Positions 16,701 to 26,985 of a stretch of DNA of 64,000 nt are shown piece by piece (within the stretch, counting starts at the first letter, position 1; the number at the start of each line of letters is the position of its first letter). Position numbers and translations under genes: made by a program. Below the pieces are notes generated by a model. That model saw only the letters and a list, made by a program, of their open reading frames with translations, was not told the origin of the DNA and did not search any database. The DNA is from Sphingopyxis sp. PAMC25046 (lineage in GTDB: Bacteria > Pseudomonadota > Alphaproteobacteria > Sphingomonadales > Sphingomonadaceae), in the NCBI RefSeq assembly GCF_004795895.1, contig NZ_CP039250.1, positions 434,001 to 498,000 on the forward strand, given 5' to 3'.

Positions 16701-19700
16701 CGGCGGCACCGTGACAACGCCTGTCGGCGTGCTGACCGTGACCGTCAGCGGGGGCGCCTACAGCTACAGCTATACGCTCACCACCAATACGTCGGGGGAC
16801 GACACCTTCGACAGCTTCACCGCGGTGGTGACCGACAGCGACGGCGATACTGCGACCGACACGCTGGTGATCGATATCGTCGATGACGTGCCGACGGCGC
16901 GCCCCGACACCGACAGCGTGACCGAGGACGGGCCGCTGACTGCCGACGGCAATGTGCTGACCGGCAGCGGCGGCGGGGACGCGAACGGCACCGACGGCGT
17001 CCTCGATACGCAGGGCGCCGACGGCGCGAGCGTGACCGCGGTCGGCTTCGGCGGGGCGGCAGGCAGCGTCGGCGCGGGGCTGGCGGGCGCTTATGGCACG
17101 CTGACGCTGAACAGCGACGGCAGCTACAGCTATGTCCTGAACAATGCGGCGCAGCCGGTGCAGGGCCTGTCGGCGGGCGAGACGCTGACCGAGATATTCA
17201 CCTACACGATCACCGACGGCGACGGCGATCCCGCGACGACGACGCTGACGATCACGATCAATGGCGCCGACGACGGCGTGACGATCGAGGGGCTCGACGC
17301 CGAGGGCGCCGAACTGTTCGTCGACGAGGACGATTTGCCCGCGCGTGCCGGCGAAGCGCCGGGGTCCGATACGACCCCCGACGGCGTGACCGACGGCGGC
17401 AGCTTCACCGTATCGACCCCCGACGGCATGGGCAGCGTCGTGCTCGACAGCTTCAACGGCGTGCCGCTCGGCGCGCCGCTGACGCTCGTCACCGCCGGCG
17501 GCAGCTTCACGCCGCAATCGGTCGCGACCGCCTATGGCACGCTCGACATCGCCGGCTTCACGCCCGTGACGGGCGCCGACGGATCGGTCATCGGCGGAAC
17601 CTTTACCTACAGCTATACGCTGACCGACAACCGCACCGACCACCCCGCCGCCGGACAGGACGATCGCACCGACAGCGTCGGCGTGACCGTCACCGACGCC
17701 GACGGCAGCAGCGCCAGCGCGACGATCGACGTCCGGATCACCGATGACGTCCCCGATGCGATCGACGACGCGGCCACGCAAACGATCGAAAATGCGCCGG
17801 TCACGATCAATGTACTCGCCAATGACGTACAGGGTGCCGACAGCGTCCAGCCGGGGGCGGTCGAGCTGGTGGCCGGATCGCTGACGGGCACCGGCATGCT
17901 CGTCAACAATGGCGACGGCAGCTTCACCTACACCCCCGCGGCGCAGGAAAGCGGCACCGTCAGCTTCCAGTATCGCATCACCGACGGCGACGGCGACACC
18001 GACGTCGCCACCGCGACGATTACGCTCGTCGCCGATTCGGCGCCGCAGATCCGCAATGCCGATGATGTGACGGTCGACGAGGACGGGCTTCCCGGCGCCA
18101 ATGCCGACAATGGCCTTGCGGGCGAGGTGACCTCGACGGGCAGCGCAAGCGCCAGCGGGACGATCACCGTCGATTTCGGCAGCGACGTGCCGGCGGCGCT
18201 CGCCGGTTCGCTTGTCCTGAACGACAGCGGCGCGCTCGACACGCAGCTTACCGTCGGCGCCGTTCCGGTAACCTTCGCCAAGGACGGCGACGATCTCGTC
18301 GGCTCGGTCGGCGGCGCAGAGGTGATCCGCATCGCGCTGACGAGCGCGGTCGCCGGTCCCGGCGCGACCGAAGTCACCTATGGCTATACGGTCACGCTTT
18401 CGCAGGCGATCGATCAGGCGCTTGCGGGTAGCGAGGACAGCGATCTGCTCGCGGGCATCGGCTTCACCGTCACCGACAGCGACGGCACCCCGTCGTCGGG
18501 CGCGTTCGACGTCACGATTGTCGACGATCTGCCAACGCTCAGCGTCTCCGACACGCCGGTGAGTGTTGTCGAAGGCGCGACCGTGAACGGCACATGGACG
18601 CTCGATCAGGGCGCCGACGGTGTCGCGTCGGTGCTCGTCGGCTTCGGCAGCGGCAGCGCCACTCTGTCGCTGACGCCGGGGAGCAGCGTGTCGATTACGC
18701 AGCCGACGGGCACGCTGACGGTGGGCGCCGACGGCAGCTTCAGCTTCGCGGCGGCGAACGATCAGGATGACGCCACGAATCCGTCCGCGACCTTCACCCT
18801 GTCGGCGGTCGATCGCGACGGCGATCCGACGTCGGACAGCCTGACGATCGCGATCGTCGACGGCGCAGGCCCGGTGAACGCGACGCCGGTCACGCTGACC
18901 GTGAACGAGGTGGCGATCGACGGCATCGGCAGCAATCCGGCAAGCCCGGATGAGACCGACAGCGGCACCCTTGCCTTCACCGCGGGATCGGACACGCTCT
19001 CGGGCTTCGCTTTTACCGGGGTCGCGGGCCTTGTCGCCAATCTCGACGGCGCCGGTACCGACATCTTCTGGTCGATGGCGCCCGACGGGCAGACGATCAC
19101 CGGCTCGCTGACGCTGGGCGGCCCCGCCGCGATCACGATCAGCCTGACCGCGCCCGCGAGCATCGCGCCCGGCGCGACGGCGAATGCCAGCGTCACGGTC
19201 ACCCTCGCCGACAATCTGCCGCACGCGATCGCCAATGCCGCGCAGACGCAGGCGCTGGGAACGGTCACCGTGCAGGCGACCGATACCGACGGCGACCCCG
19301 CAACCGGCGTCGTCACCGTGCAGGTCATCGACGATATTCCGGCGGCGAACCCCGATGTCGACAGCGTGACCGAGGACGGCGCGCTGATCGCCGACGGAAA
19401 CGTCCTGACCGGCAGCGGCGGCGGCGACGCGAACGCCACCGATGGCGCCGCCGATACGCAGGGCGCCGACGGCGCGACCGTCACCGCGCTCGTTGGCGGC
19501 ACGGTCGGCGCGCCGCTCGTCAGCACCTATGGCACGCTGACGCTGAACGCCGACGGCGGCTATTCCTATGTCCTCGACAACGCGAACAGCGCGGTGCAGG
19601 GGCTTTCCGCCGGTCAGACGCTGACCGAGACCTTCACCTACACGATCACCGACGGCGACGGCGATCCCGCGACGACGACGCTGACGATCACGATCAACGG

Positions 19701-22700
19701 CGCCAACGACGGCGTGACGATCAATGGCCTTGCGGTCCCAGGTGGTGAGGAGGTCGTCAACGAAGACGATCTTCCCGACGGATCGTCGCCCGATGCCGCG
19801 GCGCTGACCCAGACGGGTGCCTTCACCGTCACCGCGCCCGACGGTCTCGACGACGTCACCATCGGCACCGCGCAGGTGATGACGAATGGCGTCTTCACGC
19901 CCGGCCTGACGACGACAAGTGCGTTCGGCACGGTGACGATCACCGGCTTTACCCCCGTGACCGCGGCCGACGGTTCGGTGATCGGCGGCACCTTCACTTA
20001 CGAATATGTGCTCGATGACAATACGCTGACCCATCCGGCGGCGGGCGAGGACAATGTGACCGACAGTTTTGCGGTCACCGTCACCGACAGCGACGGATCG
20101 AGCGCGAATGCCAGCCTCGACATCATCGTCATCGATGACGTGCCGGCGGCCTCGCCCGAGCCGAACCAGAATGTCGCCGAGGGCGCGACCGTCACCGGTA
20201 CGCTCGATTTCGTCGAGGGCGCCGATGGCGCGAGCGTCACGGCGATCAACGGCACGACGCTGATATTCGGCGGCGACGGTTTCTCGCAGGCCATCGACAT
20301 CGGCGACGGCACGATCAAGGTAAAGGCCGACGGCAGCTACAGCTTCACCGCCGACGCTGCGGTTCTGGGCACCGGCAGCGCTTCGGCGACCTATACGGTG
20401 ACCGACGGCGACAACGACACGTCGACCGCGCCGATCACCTTCACGATCGCCGACGCCAATGTCCCGACCGCAGGCACGACGCAGGCGTCGGTCGACGATG
20501 ATGCGCTCGCCGGCGGCAATCCCGCGAGCACGGCGGGCGACCTGCCCGATCCGAACAGCGATGGCGACAATGATCAGGCGACCTTCGCTGGTCTGTTGAA
20601 CCTCGATTTCGGGGGTGACGGCGCGGGTTCGGTCGATTTCGCCGCGATGGACGGACTGTTCGTCAGCGTCGGTCAGGAATCGGTGCAGCTCGCCTGGAAC
20701 GCGGGCACCGGCACGCTGACCGGCACGGGTCCGCGCGGCCCCCTGTTCACCGTCGAGGTGACCGATAGCGCGGCGGGCGCCTATAAGGTGACGCTGCTCG
20801 ACAATGTCCTGCACGCCGCCGGCGGTGACGAGAATGACGCCACCGCGACGCTGACCTTCACCGTCACCGACAGCGACGGGTCGCCCGCGAACGGCACGCT
20901 CGAAATTACCTTCGACGACGATGCGCCGACGGTCACCGCAGGCGGCACGCAGCCGGTCCTGACGGTCGACGAGACGGCGCTCGGCACCGATGCACAGGCC
21001 AGCTTCGCTTCGGTGTTTGTGCCGGTGTTCGGTGCCGACGGCGCTGCGGCGGCGAATGCGACGACCTATGCGCTCGGTATCAATGCCGGGGCGACGGGGC
21101 TGGTCGACACCGCGACCAACGAAGCCGTCGTCCTCAGCGTCGTCGGCGGCGTGGTCGAGGGGCGGACCGCGACGTCGGACGCACTTGTCTTCACGCTCAG
21201 CGTCGCGGCGAACGGGACGGTCACGCTCGACCAGATCCGGGCCGTGGTCCATACGCCCGACAGCGGGGCCGATCAGCCGACGGGTCTGGTCGCGGACAAC
21301 CTGATCACCCTGACCGCGACGGTCACCGACGGCGACGGCGACACGGCGACGGCAACGGCGAATATCGGCCAGAACCTCGTCTTCCGGGACGACGCGCCGG
21401 TAGCGGAGGACGACAACGCGGGGCTGACCGAAGGCGGTCCGAGCTTCGTCACCTTCGATGTCGATACCAACGACAACAACGGCGCCGACGGATTCGGCAG
21501 CCGCAGCTTCGCCAGCCTGACCGGCAGCTACGGCACGATCACGCTCAATGGCGATGGGACGCAGACCTATACGCTCACGCCCGCCGGGCAGGCCGCCATC
21601 GATGCGCTGGCGCCCGGGGCGACGCTGACCGATATCTTCACCTATACGCTGACCGACAAGGACGGCGACAGCGATCCCGCGACGCTGACGGTGACGCTGA
21701 CCGGCACCGACGACGGGGTGACGATCACCAATCTGACGTCCAAGCTGGACGGCGGCGACGCGACGGTGGACGAGGACGACCTGCCCGCCGGGTCGGACAC
21801 GACCAAGGAATCGCTGACCACGACAGGCAGCTTCAATATCTCGGCGCCCGACGGCGTCGCGGATCTGTCGATCCACGGCGTGCAGGTGATCAACAACGGC
21901 GTCTTCACGCCCGCGGCGATTCCCACCCCGCTCGGCAATATGCTGAACATCACGGCCTATAATGCCGCGACCGGCGAGGTCAGCTACAGCTATACGCTGA
22001 ACGCGGCCGAAACGCATGCGAGCGTCCAGGGCGAGAACAGCCTGTTCGAGGATTTCGCCGTCGAGCTCACCGACACCGACGGCGACAATGTCGACAGCCT
22101 CCTGTCGATCGCCATCATCGACGACGTGCCGACCGCACGCCCCGACACCGATGCGGTGGCCGAGGATGCCGGCGACGCGACGGGCAATGTCATCACCGGC
22201 GTCGGAACCACCAACGCGCCGGGCAGCGCCGACACTGCTGGCGCCGATGGCGCTACGGTAACCGGCGTCGCGGCGGGGACATCGGCGACGGCGGTGACCG
22301 GCAATGTCGGTGCGGCGCTGGCCGGCAGCTACGGCTCGCTGACGCTGAGCGCGGGTGGCGGCTACACCTATGCGTTGAACAACGGCAATGCGACGGTGCA
22401 GGCGCTCGGCGTCGGAGAAACGCTGACCGAGACTTTCACCTACACGATCACCGACGGCGACGGCGACACTTCGACGACGACGCTGACGATCACGATCAAC
22501 GGCACGAACGACCTGCCGACGATCGGATCGGCGACGACCGCGGTGTCGGACGAAGGTCTGGCGGGCGGTTTTCCCGATAGCGCCGGGACCGTCGACACGA
22601 CCAACCTCACGCTCCGCACCGGCACGATCGCGGTCGGCGACCCCGATGGCGATCCGCTGACGCTATCGCTCGGCGCGCCCGCGACCGCGCTGTTCTCGGG

Positions 22701-25700
22701 CGGCCAGCCGATCGTGTGGGACACGACCAACCCGCAGCTCTTGCTCGGCAAGGTCGGGACCGAAACGATCATCAGCGTCGCGATCGACAATGGCGGCAAT
22801 TACACCGTGACGCTGTCGGGGCCGATCGATCACCCCGACACGACGCAGGAGGATGCACTGTCGCTCGTCGTGCCCGTCAGCGCCAACGACGGCACGACGA
22901 CGGTCACCAATGCGAGTGCGCTGACGATCGGGCTCGAGGACGATTCGCCGGTTGCCATCGCGCCGCTGGCCGCCGCGCTGATCAATGCGCCCGGCTCGTC
23001 GGTCTATCAGTCGCTCGACAGCGACGGCGACGTCGATAACAATTACGGCGGCGACGGCCCGGGAAGCGTGATCTTCACCGCCGCGACGATCGCCGCGCTG
23101 CAAAGCCAGAATCTGACGTCGGGCGGCCAGGCGCTGACCTATGTCATTTCGGCAAACGGCACCGTCCTGACCGCTGAAAAGCCGAACGGCGACGATGTCT
23201 TCATCATCCGCCTACAACCCGCGGGCCATGCCGACCAGTATCAGGTCGAGATGGTACAGAAGCTCGATTCGACCGCGACGGTCGATTTTAACAGCGGCGG
23301 CTATGATTTCGTCGGCGGCAACACCGCCTGGGTCGGTTTCGTGAAGGCGGGCGACAACAACAGCCAGGACATATTGATCACGCCGATGAAGAATAATGCC
23401 GACGGTGGCACGGTAAACGCGAACAACACCGAAACCGGCGTCGACAACAATAATGTCGGAGCGAACGAAGCGGTGCGCGTCGATTTCGTCATCGACCTGA
23501 CCGGATCGCCGGGCAACGGGCAGGACTATGGGGTTCTGGCGAACCAGAACCACGCCTTTGATTCGCACTACACCGCGAACGGCGCGTCGGCGCTCTTCAC
23601 CAATATCAACGGCAGCAGCAGCGTCCGGCTGGTCGCGCGCGACGATGTCGATACCGACAATGACATCGGGGACGGCATCAAGGATACGATCACCAAGGTC
23701 GCGATCAGCTATAACGGCGCGACGCTCTCGGTGACCGCGAACGGCACCTATAATGTCGGCGGGCAGAATTTCACCGTGACCTTCGCGAACGGCGAGGCGA
23801 CCGTCGCCGGGGTCGTGTCGAACGCGGTCATCGCGGGCTTCACCGCCGACGGCTACAACAGCATCGAATTCCACCACGCGGGCGGCGACACGTTCAAGAT
23901 CGGCGACTTCGGCGCGGTCGTGCAGACCGAAAATCCGGTGAATTTCAACGTGCCCGTGACCATCGTCGATGGCGACGGCGATGCCGCGCCGGGCTCGCTT
24001 GCGATCACGACCGCGTCGCCGCTGCTCGTCGTCGGATCGGCGACCGGCGACGTCGGCGGCGAGACGACCGACCATGTCGTCGCCAACCCGCAGGGCCTGC
24101 CCGACGGGGCGATCCAGGGCGGCGCCTTCGACGACACGCTCGTCGGCGACCCCGGCTCGGTGACGATCACCGAGGGGCAGCAGGCGAATGTCGTGCTCGT
24201 GCTCGACAGTTCGGGCAGCATGACGACCCAGATCGCCTTCGGGGGCGGTACGATTTCGCGGATGCAGGCGCTCAAGAATGGCGTGAACGCGCTGATCGAC
24301 AGCCTCTCGCAATCGGGCGCGCTCGACGTCCGGATCACCGTGATCGATTTCGATTCCGACGGAGATAATCTGGGGACCTTCAACCTGATCGTGAACGGCG
24401 TCGTCCAGGCGGCGCAGGTCACGGCCGCGAAGGCGGCCGTCAACGGGATGACGGCGTCGGGCAGCACCAATTATGAGGACGGCCTGCAGGACGCGCTGAG
24501 CTGGATCAATGGCGGCAACGGCATCGCCGGCGCCGACGTGAACAAGGTCGTGTTCGTGTCCGACGGCAATCCGACCGTCTGGAACAATGGCGGCACCGGC
24601 GACGACGGCGACGCGACCAATGTCCAGAATTCGATGAACCAGGTGCTGGGCTCGGACGGAACGAACGAACCGCAACAGATTCTCGCGACGGGCTATTCGA
24701 TCGACGCGGTCGGGGTCAACGTCAATGCGAGCCTCTTGGCGCGGCTCAGCGATGTCGAGGACGGCAACGCCTCGGGCGGAACCGGCAGCGCGACCAACGC
24801 GACGTCGGCCGAACAGCTCGCGGCGGTGCTGCAGGTGCTTGGCGGCTCGACCGACCTCGCCGCGGCCGGAAACGACACGATCAACGGCGGCGAGGGTGCC
24901 GACGTCATTTTCGGCGACGTGCTTTACACCGATGCGCTTGCGGCGCAGCTTGGCGTCAACCTTGCGCCGGGATCGGGCTGGGCGGTGTTCCAGACGCTCG
25001 AAGGCCGGGTGAACGCCGAAGCGATCGATCCCGCCGGCAATGGCGCCGACTGGAATCGTCAGGACACGATCGCCTATATCCGCGCGAACTACACCAGCCT
25101 CGCACAGGAAAGCGGCCGGACGGGGGGCAATGACACGATCAATGCCGGCGCCGGCAACGACATCATCCTTGGTCAGGAAGGCAATGACACGATCAACGCC
25201 GGGGGTGGTGACGACCTGATCCAGGGCGGCACGGGCCGCGATGTCATGACCGGCGGAACCGGAAGCGACACCTACGTCTTCAACGCGGGCGACAGCCGCC
25301 CGACGCTGGGCGGCAGCGGGAATGGCGGGACGATCACGGGGCACGACGTGATCACCGATTTCAATCTCGCGGCTGATATTTTGAACCTGCCCGGAACCCC
25401 GGTCCCCGACGGGAATGGCGCGGTGGACGGAACAAACTCGGTTCTGACGATCAGCGGACAAGCGATCCGCTCGCATTCGGTCGCCGATGGCGTGATTACA
25501 TTCGACGACAATAACAGCTTCGCGACCGCGCTCACCCTGTCCAGCGATGCCCACGTCGCGGCGGCGGTCGACTATCTGCAGCGCAACGACCTCGGCCCCG
25601 CGGGAACGACCGTCGCTTTCGTCGCGGGCACGCGGACCTTCGTCTATCAGCAGGTCGGAACCAGTCCGAACCCCGCCAACGACATCCTCGTCGAGCTGCA

Positions 25701-26937
25701 GGGCGTCACGATCACCAATTTGAACACGCTGATCGGCACGCGCGTCACCCCGGTGACGCTCGATCTCGGCGGCGACGGGCTCGATTTCGTGTCGTCGGCG
25801 GCGGGCGCCGCCTTCGACCATGACGGCGATGGCGTGCGCGAGGCGACGTCGTGGGCGGGCCGCGGCGACGGCATCCTCGTCCGCGACGCCAATGGCGACG
25901 GCATCGCCAACGACGGCGGCGAGATCAGCTTTTCGGTCGCCGGCTCGACCGACCTCGAAGGGCTGCGCCTGCAGTATGACAGCAATGGCGACGGCAAGCT
26001 CAGCGCCGAGGACGCCGAATTCGCCAGCTTCGGCGTGTGGCAGGACGCTAACGGCGACGGCGTCACCGACGCGGGCGAGTTCCGCTCGCTTGCCGACCTC
26101 GGCATCGCCAGCATCGCGCTGATCTCCGACGGCAAAGCCTATGTCGCGGGCGACGGCGAGGTGATCGTCCATGGCGAGGCGAGCTTTACGCGTACCGACG
26201 GTACCACCGCCGCGGTCGGCGACGTGTCGTTCATTTCCCCGCGCGCAGCGAACGACATCGAACGCGCGGCGGGTAATCAGGCGCTGGCCGGCTCGCTGGT
26301 CGCTGCGTCATTGATCGCCATCGCGCATGACGAGCGGTCGGACGGCCCGGCGACGGGCAAGGGCGTGAGCGAAAATGTCGTCACCATCGAAGCGGCCGAT
26401 GAAAGCGGCGTCGCGGCGGCCGAAAACGCCCATGCGGTTGCGCCGCACATCGTGGCCGAAACCGCACCCGAACGGGTAGACGAGGCTCGGCCCGTGCCGC
26501 CCGCCGCCACCCACGACGACGCGGCGCCCGCTTCGATCGATACGGATCGCGGCGACTGGCGCACCGATGCGGCCGGCGATGCGGACGCCGATCGCGGCGC
26601 GGATACGCTGTTCGACCAGGTCGCGGACCATGCGGCGCCAGGTCAGGGCGTGATGGACGGGCTGCTCGCGCTCGCCGCGCTGCCCGCCGAAGCCGCCATC
26701 GCCGATGCGGCGGCGCACGACCCGGCGGCGACGGCGGTGCTCGCCGAGGTGATCGAGGGCAGCAATGCGATCGACCAGCTGATCGACACCGTCGCGGGCG
26801 GCGGAACCGTGCAGGAAGCGGCCGAAGCGCCCGCCTTCGATCTGGCGCAATTCCTCGACCAGCGCGTGATCCTTGAGGCGGGAATCGTCCCGCATCCGAC
26901 GGTCGAGCACGAACTTCACCAAGTGGCGGCGGCCTGA
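13750..26937 (+). CDS. Giant VCBS/RTX adhesin secreted by type I secretion (LapA/BapA-like)
   Basis: A 4395-aa surface adhesin. Residues 1-195 form an Ala-rich start plus a beta-rich N-terminal domain (LPAGASIDDISVSGADLIV) that could serve as a retention module. Residues about 196-3400 are at least twelve VCBS/T1SS-143-type Ig-like units, ending in (V/I)DD(A/V)PTA motifs and rich in Asp (Ca2+ sites). A von Willebrand A domain begins near 3480 with MIDAS DSSGS at 3486. RTX nonapeptides (GNDTINAGAGND) span about 3705-3840, followed by Asp-rich calcium-loop repeats. An Ala-rich 200-residue tail closes the protein. The ATG at 13750 with an AGGAAAA ribosome site is chosen over 13705. The exporter genes follow immediately. 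LapG-type cleavage candidates are TAAT (197-200) and TAAA (45-48). Confidence 0.9.
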   Translation: MDSFDNPARNGITGPQGGGGEGASADPSSQAVADSQFLAAAAQVTAAASALPLAIQAILLPDASGRVVLPAGASIDDISVSGADLIVTLPNGQVLIITNGAVDIPSIVVDGDTLPASTVAQLLDNLGELNPEAGTRSSGGNFADPEGPIQDAYALGDLLPYTELAFPQPEDRELLPDVLDEEPKVVIVTPNEPAGVTAATASVDEAGLPVRGNEPAGTNAAADSETTTGSIVYDAGDGLDSIAINGTAVTAVGQVITTPLGQLTITSLTPGNVGYSYTLTDNTNANNNPTDVFNVVVTDRDGDTAAATLTVSVVDDAPTARDDTDALAGGTRGPETGNVLTGAGTTSGTAGADTSGADGATLTGIRSGSGDSFSAPGTVQGQYGTLTINADGSYSYVRNPGTPGGVNDVFTYRITDSDGDTSTATLTIAIGTTPPPPPPPPVFATVNEAGLAAREGEPAGSDSAADSETTAGTIPFFSFDGVASVTLAGTVIAPGSLPQTVFSDAAGTLVVTSYTYDPATGQGSVGYSYTLTDNTSGDDTEFEFLLEVTDLGGGGSESSLIIDVIDDAPTARADSDSVTEDGPATADGNVLTGLGGGDANATDGVADTQGADGAVVTGLAGGSVGEPLAGAYGVLTLNADGSYSYVLDNASQPVQGLSAGEVLTEIFTYTITDGDGDTSTTTLTITINGTDDGVTVDGLDAEGAELTVDEDDLGDGSSPDAAALTQDGSFSVSTPDGLGNVTIGGTQVVTNGVFTPGTATSPLGTVNITGFTPVTGADGSVIGGSFTYEYVLADNTLTHANDGEDSVTDSFAVTVTDSDGSSANASLDVRIVDDVPTAANDSAGAAEDTPVVIDVLANDVRGADGVDPATGVVLATAPAKGTVVYNGDGTFTYTPTAGQEGEDSFTYTITDGDGDTSTATVTVTLAKDSVPTIDMGADNSVDEAGLPNGSSFASDSETTTGSFTLTTGNDSIASLVINGVDVTSGGTVTTPVGVLTVTVSGGAYSYSYTLTTNTSGDDTFDSFTAVVTDSDGDTATDTLVIDIVDDVPTARPDTDSVTEDGPLTADGNVLTGSGGGDANGTDGVLDTQGADGASVTAVGFGGAAGSVGAGLAGAYGTLTLNSDGSYSYVLNNAAQPVQGLSAGETLTEIFTYTITDGDGDPATTTLTITINGADDGVTIEGLDAEGAELFVDEDDLPARAGEAPGSDTTPDGVTDGGSFTVSTPDGMGSVVLDSFNGVPLGAPLTLVTAGGSFTPQSVATAYGTLDIAGFTPVTGADGSVIGGTFTYSYTLTDNRTDHPAAGQDDRTDSVGVTVTDADGSSASATIDVRITDDVPDAIDDAATQTIENAPVTINVLANDVQGADSVQPGAVELVAGSLTGTGMLVNNGDGSFTYTPAAQESGTVSFQYRITDGDGDTDVATATITLVADSAPQIRNADDVTVDEDGLPGANADNGLAGEVTSTGSASASGTITVDFGSDVPAALAGSLVLNDSGALDTQLTVGAVPVTFAKDGDDLVGSVGGAEVIRIALTSAVAGPGATEVTYGYTVTLSQAIDQALAGSEDSDLLAGIGFTVTDSDGTPSSGAFDVTIVDDLPTLSVSDTPVSVVEGATVNGTWTLDQGADGVASVLVGFGSGSATLSLTPGSSVSITQPTGTLTVGADGSFSFAAANDQDDATNPSATFTLSAVDRDGDPTSDSLTIAIVDGAGPVNATPVTLTVNEVAIDGIGSNPASPDETDSGTLAFTAGSDTLSGFAFTGVAGLVANLDGAGTDIFWSMAPDGQTITGSLTLGGPAAITISLTAPASIAPGATANASVTVTLADNLPHAIANAAQTQALGTVTVQATDTDGDPATGVVTVQVIDDIPAANPDVDSVTEDGALIADGNVLTGSGGGDANATDGAADTQGADGATVTALVGGTVGAPLVSTYGTLTLNADGGYSYVLDNANSAVQGLSAGQTLTETFTYTITDGDGDPATTTLTITINGANDGVTINGLAVPGGEEVVNEDDLPDGSSPDAAALTQTGAFTVTAPDGLDDVTIGTAQVMTNGVFTPGLTTTSAFGTVTITGFTPVTAADGSVIGGTFTYEYVLDDNTLTHPAAGEDNVTDSFAVTVTDSDGSSANASLDIIVIDDVPAASPEPNQNVAEGATVTGTLDFVEGADGASVTAINGTTLIFGGDGFSQAIDIGDGTIKVKADGSYSFTADAAVLGTGSASATYTVTDGDNDTSTAPITFTIADANVPTAGTTQASVDDDALAGGNPASTAGDLPDPNSDGDNDQATFAGLLNLDFGGDGAGSVDFAAMDGLFVSVGQESVQLAWNAGTGTLTGTGPRGPLFTVEVTDSAAGAYKVTLLDNVLHAAGGDENDATATLTFTVTDSDGSPANGTLEITFDDDAPTVTAGGTQPVLTVDETALGTDAQASFASVFVPVFGADGAAAANATTYALGINAGATGLVDTATNEAVVLSVVGGVVEGRTATSDALVFTLSVAANGTVTLDQIRAVVHTPDSGADQPTGLVADNLITLTATVTDGDGDTATATANIGQNLVFRDDAPVAEDDNAGLTEGGPSFVTFDVDTNDNNGADGFGSRSFASLTGSYGTITLNGDGTQTYTLTPAGQAAIDALAPGATLTDIFTYTLTDKDGDSDPATLTVTLTGTDDGVTITNLTSKLDGGDATVDEDDLPAGSDTTKESLTTTGSFNISAPDGVADLSIHGVQVINNGVFTPAAIPTPLGNMLNITAYNAATGEVSYSYTLNAAETHASVQGENSLFEDFAVELTDTDGDNVDSLLSIAIIDDVPTARPDTDAVAEDAGDATGNVITGVGTTNAPGSADTAGADGATVTGVAAGTSATAVTGNVGAALAGSYGSLTLSAGGGYTYALNNGNATVQALGVGETLTETFTYTITDGDGDTSTTTLTITINGTNDLPTIGSATTAVSDEGLAGGFPDSAGTVDTTNLTLRTGTIAVGDPDGDPLTLSLGAPATALFSGGQPIVWDTTNPQLLLGKVGTETIISVAIDNGGNYTVTLSGPIDHPDTTQEDALSLVVPVSANDGTTTVTNASALTIGLEDDSPVAIAPLAAALINAPGSSVYQSLDSDGDVDNNYGGDGPGSVIFTAATIAALQSQNLTSGGQALTYVISANGTVLTAEKPNGDDVFIIRLQPAGHADQYQVEMVQKLDSTATVDFNSGGYDFVGGNTAWVGFVKAGDNNSQDILITPMKNNADGGTVNANNTETGVDNNNVGANEAVRVDFVIDLTGSPGNGQDYGVLANQNHAFDSHYTANGASALFTNINGSSSVRLVARDDVDTDNDIGDGIKDTITKVAISYNGATLSVTANGTYNVGGQNFTVTFANGEATVAGVVSNAVIAGFTADGYNSIEFHHAGGDTFKIGDFGAVVQTENPVNFNVPVTIVDGDGDAAPGSLAITTASPLLVVGSATGDVGGETTDHVVANPQGLPDGAIQGGAFDDTLVGDPGSVTITEGQQANVVLVLDSSGSMTTQIAFGGGTISRMQALKNGVNALIDSLSQSGALDVRITVIDFDSDGDNLGTFNLIVNGVVQAAQVTAAKAAVNGMTASGSTNYEDGLQDALSWINGGNGIAGADVNKVVFVSDGNPTVWNNGGTGDDGDATNVQNSMNQVLGSDGTNEPQQILATGYSIDAVGVNVNASLLARLSDVEDGNASGGTGSATNATSAEQLAAVLQVLGGSTDLAAAGNDTINGGEGADVIFGDVLYTDALAAQLGVNLAPGSGWAVFQTLEGRVNAEAIDPAGNGADWNRQDTIAYIRANYTSLAQESGRTGGNDTINAGAGNDIILGQEGNDTINAGGGDDLIQGGTGRDVMTGGTGSDTYVFNAGDSRPTLGGSGNGGTITGHDVITDFNLAADILNLPGTPVPDGNGAVDGTNSVLTISGQAIRSHSVADGVITFDDNNSFATALTLSSDAHVAAAVDYLQRNDLGPAGTTVAFVAGTRTFVYQQVGTSPNPANDILVELQGVTITNLNTLIGTRVTPVTLDLGGDGLDFVSSAAGAAFDHDGDGVREATSWAGRGDGILVRDANGDGIANDGGEISFSVAGSTDLEGLRLQYDSNGDGKLSAEDAEFASFGVWQDANGDGVTDAGEFRSLADLGIASIALISDGKAYVAGDGEVIVHGEASFTRTDGTTAAVGDVSFISPRAANDIERAAGNQALAGSLVAASLIAIAHDERSDGPATGKGVSENVVTIEAADESGVAAAENAHAVAPHIVAETAPERVDEARPVPPAATHDDAAPASIDTDRGDWRTDAAGDADADRGADTLFDQVADHAAPGQGVMDGLLALAALPAEAAIADAAAHDPAATAVLAEVIEGSNAIDQLIDTVAGGGTVQEAAEAPAFDLAQFLDQRVILEAGIVPHPTVEHELHQVAAA
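14340..22960 (+). repeat. Array of VCBS/T1SS-143 repeats inside the adhesin gene
   Basis: Twelve module boundaries of the DD-x-P-(T/V/A) type occur near nt 14690, 15441, 16242, 16877, 17738, 18518, 19324, 20128, 20912, 21383, 22115 and 22934. Unit length varies from about 470 to 860 bases. The segments near 15780-16250 and 19660-20140 are the closest pair, sharing long identical or near-identical blocks such as those encoding SSPDAAALTQ and VTDSFAVTVTDSDGSSANA. This indicates a fairly recent duplication or gene conversion. Confidence 0.8.
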
Positions 26938-26985
26938 CCGGCGCATTGCAGGACCAGAAAGACTAAGTGGGAGGGCGATTAGACC

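Noticed and set aside
16585..22017. An 1810-codon open frame on the minus strand inside the adhesin (with others at 13591-15576 and 23212-26172)
   Set aside because: They mirror the Asp/Gly/Thr-rich repeats of the adhesin. High GC and biased codons keep the opposite frame open. The products are Arg/Asp/Gly-rich with no recognisable domain or proper start.
14340..22960. CRISPR-like or satellite repeats
   Set aside because: The repeats are long, imperfect, in one open reading frame and encode Ig-like protein modules.
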